Assembly: GCA_013433145.1 (NCBI GenBank)
Contig: CM024176.1
Span: 7,984,520 to 8,048,519, forward strand
DNA: 64,000 nucleotides
Origin: Ascaris suum
Lineage: Eukaryota; Nematoda; Chromadorea; Rhabditida; Ascarididae
Direction: 5' to 3'
Below the pieces are notes generated by a model. The model was not told the DNA's origin and searched no databases. It was given only the letters and a program-made list of their open reading frames with translations. This document shows positions 12,301 to 25,700 of this stretch, one piece after another. Every line of letters begins with the position of its first letter. Position 1 is the first letter of the stretch. The position numbers and the translations under genes are program-made.

Positions 12301-15300
12301 AATAAGGAGAAGGATGAGGAGAGTAAGTGCGCAGAGTATGTATATTTAATTCCGATATTTGGAACATCGTTATGCATATTGCTGTAACATCTGCATAAAG
12401 GAAAAAAGACATATTTCGCTCGATCATTTTTTAAGTAGGAGAATTTATTTCGTAAATATTTCTACCAAGGTACTGGCGTTTGAAGGGTTTGCATCGGAAT
12501 CGAGCCAAAATTGAATCTCTCTGAGCTTATCTTCCTCCACAGCTATTCGTTATAGAATGACTCATTATTACACCTTAACTCCATTTTTTGTGCAAATTAT
12601 GCAAATCGATCAATCCGTTGGTGCGTAAGGCTTCCGGTTTCCTTAATTGTTGCTCATATATAAATCCATGTTGGCCGTGCACTTTATTCACTCTAGCGGC
12701 AAACCATCCTCATTCTATGCTCTTGAAAGTTGTTCAGCTTGAAGATGGCTCGCTGGTTTTAAAATTATGCTTGTAGTCTATTATTATGTTCATTTGCTAT
12801 TCTGAACATTTCTGATATTTCTGAAGGATTATTAAAAATTAAACTCGGCTTTATTCAAACGGCATTCAGAGAACAATACGGGCTTTAAAATATTACGACG
12901 TAGACATAGGTGCTGCGAATATTCTCCAGATGGAAAAGATGAGAAATTAAACAAAGCAGCAATCTATGAAATTTATGAACGAGTTAGCTGAAGTATTTCC
13001 AGGGTATGTTTACTTGTTGCGTGTTTGCTCTTCCATTCCTTAACACGCACTAAGAACCTATGAAGAATAAGTGATCAAACGTTGGTGGTAGCGAAAGTCT
13101 ATCGGAAATGGCGATTCTATCTTTACTCAGCAAAACAGCACTGAAGTGACAGCAGGTGAATCAGTAAAAGATAGCCGTAGTTAAAGCTTTTGTGTTATGA
13201 TAATCAAAATTAAGCGATATCACGACGATTCACGTGCTAACGCTTAATTAAGACAGAAAATATGTGCAATTTCCCGACAAAAGAGAACAAAATCGGAATT
13301 GGAAATACAGCTTATGTCTCATGCGATGTGTGTTGCGATGCGGATGGGCCATGATGACCATCAAAAAGTGCAGGTTCATATACTGTGATATGAATGCATA
13401 ATATACTTAACAGAAGAATCCTCGCAAATTATTCTAAAGGTTCATTGATGGAAGGTTCAATGATGGAATTGTGCTGATAAGGTCAAGTCTAGGGATGATA
13501 AAATTTCTTTTTTGAAATTGCTGTTACTCGTCGCAGATAATATTCAGATATCCCCTGTTGAATTATGGTCTTTCCCTTTTTCGACAAAACGCAACACAGT
13601 GTTTCCGGGTTGCATTTTTAATTTTTTGAGACGTCTTGGAAGTGGACTCCAACCCAGTAAAACAACTGGATTAACACCAACTGGCACCAATCAATCTGGA
13701 AATTTTGCGGGAGAGTTCCACTCTCATCTCATCTTTTGCGCTTTAGTGATACATATCTGTTTTTCATTTGAAGCTTCACGAATTGAGTAGAGACTTGATC
13801 ATGCATTAGTCATCAACGGAATTCGAAATTTCAGAGCTGGGATTGGCATTGAGACTATTTCTGACGATTTCAAGTCTGCAAAACGACATGAATACATCGG
13901 AGCACTTATTGCCCAGAGGAAAGTTGTAGGTGAATATCTGGTGGTGGTGCGAGGTCAAATTTGCATGATGAGATTCGAGAAACCAAACAAGTGGAGACGA
14001 TATGCCACAGTGATTAGGTGGAGAAATTATCGTGTAACGATGGAAATATTTCAACCTGTTGCATAACTCATTTTGTGCTTTCCTAGGACGTTCGCTATAA
14101 TTTCGCCTTTCATCGTCATCGGCTTTCATGCAAAACATTGTTTTATTCTCCATCGCCTGCGTTCAACTGTATATCTTCCGAAGGTAACAAATTTTCCTTG
14201 CTCGACAACGTTTAATTTCACGACAAAGAAACACAGTTTTCGTTTGCCGAGGATCCCTAAGCTGCTTGCAGCAGAAAAGACTAGCTGGGATCGCCCAAGA
14301 TCTGAAAGCTATAAAACGCTACTATTGTTCCGGGATCAATATGAGTGCATGTGCTTCACCATAATTCATCGTAATCGTTTGATAAACGTGACGTAATTTC
14401 TTATTGCGGCAATGCCAAAGTCAGCGCAGTTACAGACAGCAAAAATATACTTAAACACTGATAAGTTAAAAAATGATTCAGGATTATTTTCTTTCCGGGT
14501 TCAAACTCATTGTTCTACGCCCAATGGACTCATGTTTGAAAGCACCAAATGCTAATTTCGGGGTAAGCATAAAAACGACGCCGAGGAACGGGAAACCAGG
14601 TGACTGATTTGGCGGTAATCTCAAAGTTTTCTTTTTGAGTTTTGCATGCGGAACGAGATATGTTCACGACTTTCACTGGTTCCTGAGTTCTTGTTTGAAA
14701 TCGGGATTTTTTCGAGTCCGTCTCTGCAGCAGTTTGCACGATGCAGTTCTCTGTCACTCTACGTAAAAAACGTTTCTTGGTTTCAAAACAGAACAGTGCT
14801 CTGATGAAACGAATCGAACAAAAATTACCTAACTTTATTCATCACCATGTTTGAATTCCATTGGCTCAAGCGTTCCGTTGCTTAGACGTACGTGAAATCT
14901 AATGCGATGATCAGCACTATGCGTTATTATCTCCTTCGCTTTGTTTTTTTTTTTTTTTCGTTTTTTTTTGCACGCGCATATAGGTGCTTGTGAGTGAGAA
15001 TGAAAATTTTAGATGGAAAGTGCTCATAATAAATTGTGGACGGCTGCTGGAAAATTTCTGACTCTACGTGAGTAAATCTGGATATAAGTGCTTGGAGAAT
15101 TGTGTCCTCGTGCATGAGCTTCTGACAGTCGTCTATTGCAATCTGCCTGCAAAACAGTGCTGCTGCAATTTGCAACCTCCTTGAAAGAATTTTCTCGTTA
15201 TTTTATTAAGTTGAACGAGCGATGCAGTCATGAAATATCCTGGTGGCATGTTTTAAAGAACAGGGTGATATGTCATATAAGTCATCCAAAATTTTACGTT

Positions 15301-16899
15301 CACTTTTTCGGATTGCTGCATGATCTGATATTGAAAGAATCAAGAAGAATATTTTGGGTATTCTAGCAGGCTTGGTTTGCCAATATTTCCAGACGCACGA
15401 GCAATAACGATATCTCCAAATGCGGCTAGTAGCTAGTTTTGCGCATGTCAGCGCAGGAAGGAAAAGAAAATAATATCTGATGGCTATTGGCTCCTTGTCC
15501 TTCTTCTTCTGCCTGGCGCTCCCAACCACTCAAACGGTGTACATGGTGAAAAATGTTGCGTAACTTTTGGCGATTTAGGTGTGCTTCGAGTCGCATCGCT
15601 TTTGAAAGTTCAAATATGATCTTTTCCTACTCCTGTCCGTCTCGTTCGTAGTATGTAGGAGCTTGGGTACTTTATGCTTTTCCATTCGCAGGCGGATTTC
15701 TCTGCTCTTAGACTCTCAGCATTCCTAATAGAAGCTTGTGGAATTTATCTGACCAGTTTGCTTCCGATCTGACAAACGAAATTCTCGCGCATTAGTTCAA
15801 GTTTCGTTTTGCTTCAGATATAGCTGCCGACTTTCGACTTGAGAGGTTATGTGAAGATCTCACAGATACGTATTTTCATTCGACCGCTTGCATATTTTTC
15901 ATGATGAAGATTATGTTGGATCAACGCTATGGATTACGCTGCAGATCCATGAAAATGCAAATGATTTCCTCATCGTTGAACCGTCGTTCACCACAATAAG
16001 CAATGCACCAACACCGACGCTCGACATTGACGACTATAGGGGGCAAACTAGAATGGCTGAATAACGATTAGAACGAGTGCTTGCCTCACGTGCAAATTAC
16101 CTGTCCACCAACTCGTGTTCGTTCCAAGTTGATCAGAAGCCAGGCGAATGAGTGACGGTTGCAGTCAGAGATGATGAAAACTGTTTTTTAAGCCCAGCAT
16201 CAAGGTAAGCAGTTTCTCGCACCCGAAATATTCTAGGAGACTGCTTGTCGAAACAAAATTTGCGCAGTCGAGAATGCAACTATTAATTTAGTCGACTAAA
16301 GCGGATCGGAAGCTTGTTAACGGCATAAGCCGCGTGCAGTGCTCAACCTTCAGAAAATCAGTGGGCAGCGCATTTTTGCACGGTGCCGTTAGGATGTTAA
16401 GGGCTGCTCCAAGCATTTATTTCGCACAAGAAAAGCTCCTAGCAATGGAATGTGGTGTTACCATTAGATAGCGAGCGATTCATTTCGGCTTTTCAGAGCA
16501 CTCGCATGTTGCATCAAGGGAACGGAACATCATCGTCCAGAAATCCCATCGATTCTCATCACCACATATCGCAGAAGACTGAGCTTTGGATAGTTATCGT
16601 TTTGAATGTTACAAAACAATTCACTGCTTCAGAGGAATCAATAAACAGTGCTTTAAAATGAGAGTCAGATCATAAATGAGTATGAGTAGATTTCAGAGAT
16701 GTTCATTCCACGGCCACGTATAACAGTGTGGGCGAAGTGCTGTAATGGAAACTGGACACAGCGCTGAACACTGTGGATACTCTGCGTTGGGGAGCCCACA
16801 TTGACTCAATGGCTGCATCGCTATGCTTCGGCTTAGGCATCTATATGTGCACTGCGACGGACGGAGTCTGGCAAGGCTACTTTACTTTGAATACCTTAA
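9335..16899. other. Intergenic stretch without a recognised gene
   Basis: About 7.5 kb after the PLEKHD1 stop codon. An AATAAT at 9416 could serve as a weak polyadenylation signal. The clearest open segment starts at ATG 10349 and runs 57 codons to a CAG|GTAATC donor-like site at 10519. A segment at about 11372-11516 follows a TTTCTCAG acceptor in matching phase. Neither resembles a family I know and both are within chance length. TG-rich sequence lies at 10905-10990, and a poly-T run on a purine/pyrimidine-skewed patch lies at about 14940-14970. No RNA gene was recognised. Confidence 0.5.
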
Positions 16900-17897
16900 A
16901 CAGCCGTATTTCGTCGATTTCGTCGTTCCCTCCATCGATGCAGCTGGCAACTCTTCCATCTATAGCGATCCTGAGCCCTTCGCATCCAAGTAAATACGTA
17001 CAGGCGCCTTAGCCGGTCTTTCCCCTTTGTTGCGGCCTGCCGCGTGATCGTTTTACGTCTCTTGGTTACCACTAGAAGATTTACTTAGTCCATCTATAGT
17101 CATTTAACCTGACTACGTGACCAGCCCACCCTAGTTTTCGTTTGTACATTTCTTCAACGGTATCCTTCAATGCGGATCCAGAACGCAACTCTTCGTTTGT
17201 GGTGTGTTGCAGTTTGTTGATACTTTCCATTCGCCTTTCCATTGTTCGCTGGGTCGCTGCTAGTTTGTTTTCTTCAGCGAGTGTGGTATTCCACGTTTCG
17301 CTCCTCACAGAAGAACAGGGATGGCCGTCGAAGTGAAGAGTTCTCCCTTTACGGACATTTTTATCATTGGGTCGCAATAGATATCGTTGAGCTTGGTGAA
17401 TATTAGCCAATGCGCTCTTTTTCATCTGCTTAATTCCTGACCCAAATCGCCGCTCATTTGCAAGTCTATCCTAGGTGTACAAACTGTTCCACAATTCGAT
17501 ATTTTCATTATCGAGCTTCATGGGAAACTAACGACAAAACGTATTTTTCCTCCACTTCATTTTGCATTTGCAAATGCTGAGCCCAATTTTCTTGGCATTC
17601 TTGCTGAGCTCGTTCAGTGAATACCAAGTTTTTTGGATCATCGGCAACGAGTAGAACTTCGTCCGCAAAGTTATTTGCTGAATACATTGAAACCATCTGC
17701 AGTCTCCATCTTTCTCAAGACTCCTTTGAGAGCTGATGAAAGGATATCGGGGAGCGAATGTCTTCTTGTTTTGCGCCTCTTCCGACTGACAAGGATACTT
17801 CGAAGAAATAGCTACATCTGGCTCGATAGGCCATATTCCTTAAATCCTTTTCCTCGCCATTCGTCAAACATAGAAGCGCATCTATGATTGCTTCCAC
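16900..17897 (-). mobile_element. Decayed RTE-type non-LTR retrotransposon fragment
   Basis: Read on the minus strand, the pieces run in the order expected for the 3' half of an RTE reverse-transcriptase ORF. First comes a GAKQEDIRSP segment (family form G-x-x-Q-G-D-x-x-S-P) near 17765, then NNFADEVLLVADD near 17650 in place of the usual FADD catalytic box. A KIGLSICK-like segment follows in another frame near 17575. Then comes the C-terminal module with TLAEENKLAATQRTMERRM and WAGHVVRL (17081-17425), and a degraded RPRGRP-like tail near 17030. The catalytic second Asp is replaced by Glu, and several frameshifts and stops break the frame, so this is a dead copy. The 5' half with the endonuclease is absent from the flanking sequence. 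Confidence 0.85.
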
Positions 17898-18213
17898 AAC
17901 AAGCTATCAATTGAAGTAGCACCAAACTCGGGATGTTTCAAGACAGAGATAGGATCACTTGTTAATGCTCATAATTGAAGCAACACAAAACTTGCGCTAC
18001 TTACATAACGTCTTTTCGCCATGATCCCTATCATATCTGAGACCCACGATCCTGTTGAGAAACGACATTTGTTGCCACTTCGAGTCAGTGATGGGGTTTC
18101 GGTGATTCGTCGAGCGATTGCCTTCTTAGATCGCTCGCATATGTCAACAGTGTCAACCTACGTCAATATCTGTAGCGCATGTGCTTCGACCCTGCAATTT
18201 CTGTCAGTTCTGT

Positions 18214-18469
18214 GTCACATAAGAAATTCATGTTCTTGTTTTTGTCTCAGATTATTGATGATTCTGACAGAATTTTCTATGCTCTTTGAAATGTGCCTAG
18301 TTGCTGTTCCAAATCTTCCTTTGTACACTTATAGGCCCCGATATGTCGGTGACCGTGGAATTTTTGTGAATTGCGAGTCACATAAGAAATTGATCTTATA
18401 GAAAAGTTCTTGTTTTTGTCCCAGCTTATTAATAATTCTGATAGAGCATTCAATACTCCTTAAAATGTG
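18214..18469. repeat. Diverged direct duplication of an ~80-bp segment
   Basis: The segment 18214-18295 and the segment 18377-18469 both begin GTCACATAAGAAATT, both contain TTCTTGTTTTTGTC followed by CAG, TTATT and ATTCTGA, and both end AAATGTG. The second copy carries an insertion of about 13 bases (CTTATAGAAA). Spacing between copies is about 163 bases. No coding content is obvious on either strand. Confidence 0.75.
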
Positions 18470-18514
18470 TTGAAACTCGTCTTTCGAATTTTGTTTCTTT
18501 ACGGTATATTTTCA

Positions 18515-18640
18515 TATTTACTGCGACATTTTTTTGCCGAGTGACCATTGCCGCGCCGCTTGCCGAGGACGCGCGCGGTCTCTCTGCATCTCTCCTGTGC
18601 GCTTGCGTTGATGGCTGACGTGCGTACGAAGTGAACTGAG
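18515..18640. promoter_or_regulatory. GC-rich block upstream of fib-1, possible promoter
   Basis: A local GC-rich island (CCGCGCCGC, GACGCGCGCGG, GTGCGCTTGCG) stands out from AT-rich surroundings about 1.1 kb before the fib-1 start. A CT-rich stretch (TCTCTCTGCATCTCTCC) lies inside it. Nematode housekeeping promoters are often locally GC-rich and feed a trans-spliced outron, which fits this position. The role is inferred. A second feature nearby is the repeated core CGGTCATTTGC at about 18800 and 18831. Confidence 0.3.
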
Positions 18641-19695
18641 TTGGCATGGGGGGCTTTTATTATCGAATTTTATGTTTAACTGCAGATGGATGCCGAAGAA
18701 GTGTCGGGGTTTTATTTCAAGGCGCCTAGAGTTTATTATTCTTCTTAGGTGAAATTTCCAGAACGCCCAACTACTTGCGATAAGATTGATTGTTCCTCCT
18801 CGGTCATTTGCGCCACGGTTGTTCGTCAGCGGTCATTTGCCCCGTCTATATTTCAGTGACGTATCGAAAGGTTTCAAGTAAGGAGTGCTATACTTAGAAG
18901 GCTCGCATACTTGAAAAAATAAATTCATGCGAAAATTAAAAAATTTGACTGAAGAAGTTGACTAAAATACAAAGTGGAAGTTCCTCTGTTTTTCGTTTGA
19001 TACGTTTATTTCCATTCTTGTGGAAGTTCATCGCGTAGGACTCATTTTCACTGCTATTTTGCTATGTGCGGCATCATAATTCTTTCAAGATTCCTGTCCA
19101 CTGAATGTGTTTTCACCGATGAATTTGTATTGCCAACAAAAATTCGTCGTTTATTCCAGCACCTCTAAGCTTTGAACTTAAGCATTAAGCACCCGGAAGC
19201 TAGTTTGCGTTTGTTTCGATCTAGCTTGTTTACTGATTTCCTTGCTTCTTTGCTGTTGTGCAATAACTGTAGCTGAAAAGAAACGTCGAGGTCGGTCTGT
19301 GTTTCATTTGCGTCTAAGCCGGAGCACTAAGTTTCCCCTCAACAGTTCCGTGCACGAAGTGCAGACAGAGTGGGGGAAGAGAAGAGGTGGAATGCTCCAT
19401 GTAAACTTCCAGTCATAGGTGTTCCCCACTGAAACCAAGTGGGTTTAATTGAAGAGATGAGTGAAATACGATGCTACTCGCAATCCTGGTGGGATGGCAA
19501 AGTTTCACCTATCCGGAACCCTAGGCAAATATAATGTTTCCTTGTGTCGAGTTCAATTCGGTCGCAGTCGCGACAAATTCGTTCTCGGCCGCATCTGACA
19601 AAGATTTATCCTTACGTTGATGTCAGCTGCACGACAATATACAAACCTTGCAAGTGCAAAGTTTTTGTCTTTCATTTATTCATGCTGATTTTAGA

Positions 19696-19728
19696 GATAA
19701 CGGTTATCACCAGCCTACAGCTTTAACT
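19696..19728 (+). promoter_or_regulatory. Probable spliced-leader trans-splice acceptor of fib-1
   Basis: CCTACAG ends at 19720, eight bases before the fib-1 ATG at 19729. No coding exon precedes it. That spacing is typical for nematode mRNAs that receive a spliced leader. Just upstream, at 19696-19708, two GATA cores lie in inverted orientation (GATAAC, one base, GTTATC). That pair may be incidental because it falls in the outron. Confidence 0.6.
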
Positions 19729-22700
19729 ATGGGCCGTCCAGAGTTCTCGCCTAAAGGTTTGTATTTTGATTGCATGCGTTCACTAGTGTTTCACCTTCAC
19801 TTTTAACTGCTTGCATAAACCGTATTCTGCTGTGCGTTGTGTTTCTCTGCTGGTATGTACTTACTAGGTGTGTGAGCTATGTTAAACCGTGCTTGGTGGA
19901 TCTGCATCATTGGACGATCTCCAGCCCTCAGTTTCTTTCTATTTGATCACCTGTTTTATTAGTTGTTTAAGTATAAGGTGAATCATCGTTGTCTTGCAGC
20001 CGGCTGCTGTTGCCAACTAACAAACGATTTCTTTCTAAAAGGTCGTGCATATCAATTTCCTAAGGAAATATATATAAGAAAGTATTCTGTGAGCTTTCAA
20101 ATATTTATATGGCACATTGTGGTAACGTCATGTGTGCGCTTGTGCCTGACCTCTCTGTGCTTAACTGGATGGCTTGAAATCAGAGCCACTGAAAATAAGG
20201 CCAAAAATAATATAATATATGCTTTACAAAGTCTGACTTGCTTTACCATGTTCCAGTATTATTCATCAGCTTTGACAGGAGCAATAAACATTTGAAGCTG
20301 CTGAAAAGTTGTTTGCATTTTCACGTTGGTCATTTTTTCGTTTTATGCTTGATAGTTCATCATAGAACGATAATTATTTCGTAGGAAATTTGCACGAGCC
20401 GTCGAATCACTTATTTGTTGGTTGCAGTACTATGCACCTTTTATAATTTGTTGATATTTCATGAAGTTGTTGATTTGATAAGTGAATTACAAATGCGCGT
20501 GACCTGTCAGAGTGAGTTGCACTTGTTTTAATGTTCTGTTCTATGATGAGTTGGTATCTGTACCGCGGAGTTAGCGTTTCGATTTGGCAAGAGAATTGAA
20601 AAGTGCAGAAAATAATGGAAGTCTTGTACGAAATGAACGAGTATACTTTTGAACCTGTGCACATAAAGTGAAAAAAGTGTAGCGAGAGTGGGTTTTTTCA
20701 TCAAGATAGTGCTGTTTTATTGGCTCGGGATAGGAGTTTTTGAAGTTGGTTTGATAGGAGTTTTATTCGAGTTGTTTCAGGTGATCGTGGTGGTGGTAGT
20801 GGTTTCCGCGGTTCACCTCGCGGTGGCGGATTCAAAAGTTCGTTTGAACTGCTTATTTCTTAAGTGATGCTCTCTTTTGGTGTCATCTTGAGCTAAAGAC
20901 AATGAGACAAAGAATTATGACTTACATGAAGCGCAAAGCTCGCAAAAATGCTTTTAAAAGAAAAAGAAGATTATAAGTTTGTAGTGCACAGTTCGTGAAC
21001 ATTATGAATACAAAAATGCTTTCAAAGGGAAAAAATATATGCTCATAAGTGGCAAGAGTACGGGAATAAGGGAAATGTGTATTGGGAATGACACTTTCTG
21101 TAAGGATAGTGTGTCGAGCAGGCACAGTGCTCGAAGAAAAGGCCTGGTGGATAGGCTTCCCTTCGTTTACAACCTACCATCATACTTGCTTCAGTGAATT
21201 AGCCCCACCCGGAGTCAGCAGGAGTGTTTAAGAAATGAGTCACCCCTTCTGCAGCTCTCGGCTTATAGTTTCAAGCCCTTATTATTATTGTGTTTGCATA
21301 CGGGCGAAAAGAAGAAACTTGTGCAGTCGATATCGACGGATACATTCGCATACCTCTGCCAATATTTCATAATTTTTGTCGCACATAGAAAATCTTCTTC
21401 GAGCAGATTATAACGAGAATTTGCTGATCATTTTTAGAAATTAGGTGAAACTGCAGTAATGAAATGGGTTCACGATGAGGATCTCACATGGTCGTATTAG
21501 GAAGACTTTTCATTTATTGGTGGAGAATATTTTGAAGTGAAGATGTAGGGAAGAAAACTCTAAAGTTTTAGGTACAATCGTCTGTTCATTTCATTAGCCT
21601 TATCTTTGACTTTATTTGAAATACGCAAATGGAGAATTGTTCACTCCCTCCTTCCCCTCTCCCCCAAAGGTTTATTGCAAGTGATGTTCTGGAAGAATTG
21701 CCTTTAAAGACGGGGAAGGGGGTGATGGGAGAGATATTATCACATACTCATGCTATAGTCGCCTTATTGAAACTACCTTGCGGGCAAATGGACTCACATG
21801 TGTACATGATCCCAACATAATTGCGCCCTAGAAATTTGCGAAAGCACCTAAGCAGTGGAGTCATAGAGCGAAAGAAAACTGGCCGAGAATGTGAGGAGAA
21901 AGTAAAGTGTTCCTTAAAAAGGGTAAAGTGATTTTTTGATTAATTATCACTTTTGGTGACGATTAGAGTTAGCTAATTACTCGGGGAGGGGGGGGGGGGG
22001 GGAGGTGAGTAAAGAAACACCATCATTCAAAAAAATTTCGCCGTCTATATCGAACTCCGTTGTTTTCTGTATCGCATTGCACGTACGTTTTTCTCCAAGA
22101 TGAGCATTTAAATTTTAGACCTCATTATGTTCCTCTGTAGAACTAGTTTCCCCTAGTGTGTTGATCCCATAAAGAGTAAACCGCGTTTTCTTGTGTTATC
22201 ATTATACGGGAACGCAAAAGGTGATGTTTTTAAATGAAAGTTTCGTATTCTGTGTGAAACATCTTGATCGTTTCGTGTTCGTAGATATTGCGCTCGTTCG
22301 TTTCCTTGACCCCTAAAGTGAAGATGGTCCCATACGATACACTGCCTTGAGATACTTGTTTCCCTTTATCGTTGAGCTTTGCATTGAGTGTAACGTTCAT
22401 AGTAGTCGAATCGACTTCCCCGTATTTGCCAGTGTTTCGTCTTTAATCGTGTTTCAACTTCATTTGAAAAAGAACCACGTCGTATTTGTGGACATATTAG
22501 AATTTTTAATCCTTTTTCTGCCGTTTGTTTTCTATTATTTGTTGTTTATCCTTCTTTTCCGTCTCTCATAATATGGGCATTTCTGAAATGATTTCACCAT
22601 GCGGGTGTTTTACTTCGTTTCTGTGGATAGAAATTACCTCGTTATATAGCCCGTCAAAAAATGGAATTATTAGTTGATAACCAGAAATCAGTCGATCTCG

Positions 22701-25700
22701 ATCGGATAGATGAAAGGACAATGCTGCAAAGAGCTGCCCGCTGCAGAAGCAAGAAGGAAAATGAGGCACTTCACTTTGTTTCCATCTGTTCACGGCTTTT
22801 ATCATGAATGTTTTGCAGGTCGCGGTGGCGGTGGATTCGGTGGTGGAGGTGATCGAGGAGGTGCGTTTTTGATGTTCCCTTGTTTTGACAATCGTGTTTT
22901 ATTTTGTTTATTTTGATGGACTGAAATAGCAGTTTCACTTTCATGTTATGTCTACGTACTTCGGGTCCTTAGGTTAGAGGAACTGAGTAAAAAACCGAAC
23001 GGTTGTCTCGGGTATTGTCGGTTCATTTTCTCCTTAAGGAGGAATTCGACCTAAAGTTCGATTCCGTTGCCCACATTTGCAAGGGTTTCGATTTATATGT
23101 TCATTAATGCCAAGTCATAATATTCATTTTTGCCGATGTGAGGTGGGAATAGCGTAGAAAAGAGGATATTAGCATTTGCACCTAATTTTATCCCTGTTTC
23201 TTGCATCTTAGGTTCTGATCTGCCTTTTTTCTTATTTTGTTCAAAAATCTGTATGAGGCGTCCTACTCATGGACCAACTTGGAAATTGCTATTTGAGGTC
23301 ACCGTTTGATGTGCTTTACACGAACGAAATATCCTAGTTTTGTTTCAGTGAGTTGAGATTAGAAGAGACAGGCAGGAACACACACGTACATAATAGGCCT
23401 TGCAAGTGAATATATAGAAAAGCTCATTAAAGGGATCTTTCAAAAGTTTTTAAAGCTTTTAATATTATATATGTATAATGAGAGAGAAAGATTGGTGAAA
23501 AAATAAAAAGTGGAGGAAGTTCTGGAAAAGACTGCATATGGAAACAAACTTGCTATTGATGCAGATAGTATTTAGCATAACACAGTACTTTCGTGGGCAA
23601 AGAATTGGTAAAAACTTTTGTTGGATATCGTTTCTTATGGTTTCTTTTTTTTTTCATTTTCTTTTTCGAGTTCTATGATACAAATCTGTTTAGAGGGCTT
23701 CTCTATTAATTCATATAAAGTAATGAATTTTGAGGCTTTGGTGGTTCTGCAGGACGTGGTGGTCATGGTGGCGGCGGCGGCGGCTTCAAAGGCGGTAGAG
23801 GAGGTTTTGGTGACAAAGGTGGAAGAGGAGGATTTAGAGACAGAGGTGGAAGAGGAGGCTTCGGTGATAGAGGAGGACGCGGCGGGTAAGACTCCTTCAC
23901 CGTTATTTTGTCTTCAGTCATTCTTTGGCTACTCTCCGACCACCCTTTAACTTTTCACTTGAATCAATGTTAAGGTCGTCTCTCAAATTTGACTCTTCTT
24001 TTCTGTACTTATCTAGTTCACAGTAAAATGTGCATTGAAGTATAAATCGAGATGCCCATAAACGGTCACTTGAGGTAGGCCGCAGATACAGCGGAACTTA
24101 TTGAGACAGGACTCCATCCGCCTCAAGTTGTCATCGACTTCTGAAAGCACTGAAGCAAAAGTTCAGAGTTTTTTGTGGCATCTTCTCATTCTCTCGCCTT
24201 CCAACTCATGAAAATCGGAGCACTGAAAACGGGGAGCTGCTGCGTGTTGTTTTTTGAAACCCTGTTTAATAATTTCCCTGTTTTCATAGGAATTAGTTGA
24301 TTGCTATGTTTTTTTGTGAGTTGAGGGAAGACGTTGACATTCTTGAAGGTCGTTTTAATGTTCGCACAAGAAACACATATTATATGATATATCAGTTACA
24401 AATTCCCAGTATAGCGCATGAGATTGTTGCATCGATGATTCGTTTTGTGCGAAATAGGGTAATAGGTTGCAAAAGTAGAAGGTGGGAGTTTCTGCCGAAT
24501 TGGCTGGCAAAATGTACGCCTTTTGGGATTCAGTTGATTAAGAAACAGATTGCGTCGATGTTGAAAGAAAAACCGTAAAATAATGCTTGTACAATTGTAA
24601 AATAGAGCTGATTTGTGAGTTTTATGACGCATGACTTTGATTGACTAATGCAGATGGTGGTCAGTGGGAGACTAAATCAGAACGACATTCATGCTATGAA
24701 GTTGTTGACAGTTTCAGTGGACGCGGTGGACCGAGAGGGTCACCACGTGGGCGTGGTAGTCCACGTGGAGGACGAGGCGGTGGTGGAATGAAAGGTGGCA
24801 AGAAGGTCATCATCGAACCTCATCGTTATGAAGGTATTCCTTAATTTCATCTGAGTTTCCTTCAGTAGATGTAATTTTGAACGAAATTGATGTACTTTTT
24901 TATATGCATTGTTCTCAACTATTCAAATTAGAGGACGTGTGTAAGCACTTTTGGCTGAATGCTGTGAATTGACTCTTTTGAATTGCAATAAACCAGCTGT
25001 TTGATTTTCTCGATTTATTTCTTGTTGGGACGCATGATGCGTCTGAAGTAAACAGAGAACTGCATTGTAATCAGAAAATGGATTCATTTTTATATTACAA
25101 TTTAGAAAGCGATAGGGGGAAGAACTAGGTGAGCAGATAGGAGCATCTCCGATAGAGTTGTGTGAGGCATTCAGTAGTGTTCGGATGAGCCAGTTGGGTG
25201 ATTCGGTGGGAATTTTTGCTTATTGGATGCTAACTACATTACAGCACAGTTACGATTCCATTTTATGGCAGTTATCTGCGTTGCCACGATTTCCATTTTC
25301 AGTTTCCATTTTTCTAACCTTTTTTATGGTGTAGCTCTCATGCATGAATTTTTTTGGCTACAGGAGTATTTATTGTGAAGGGCAAAGAGGATGCATTAGC
25401 GACGCGCAATCTGGTGGTCGGTGAGTCGGTATACGGTGAGAAGCGAGTATCGGTGGACGACGAGACAGGAACTTCCGTTGAATACCGTATTTGGAATCCG
25501 TTCCGATCGAAGTTGGCAGCTGCGATGATGGGTGGGCTCGGTCATGTTCATATAACGCCGGGCACTAAGTTGCTCTACTTAGGTGCTGCATCTGGAACTA
25601 CCGTGTCGCATTGCTCGGATATTGTAGGACCGGTAAGTTGTTTTCTCTTGTCTAATACTATGAATAGGGGAAGCTGACAGAGGGAGTTATTCAGTTTTTT

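Noticed and set aside
19963..20295. 110-codon + strand open frame
   Set aside because: It sits wholly inside the first fib-1 intron, and its hydrophobic AT-rich composition matches no family.
24641..24717. Upstream extension of fib-1 exon 5 from the ATGCAG acceptor
   Set aside because: Given the phase set by exon 4, this acceptor would lead to a TGGGAGAC-TAA stop; the TTTCAG at 24717 restores the fibrillarin frame.
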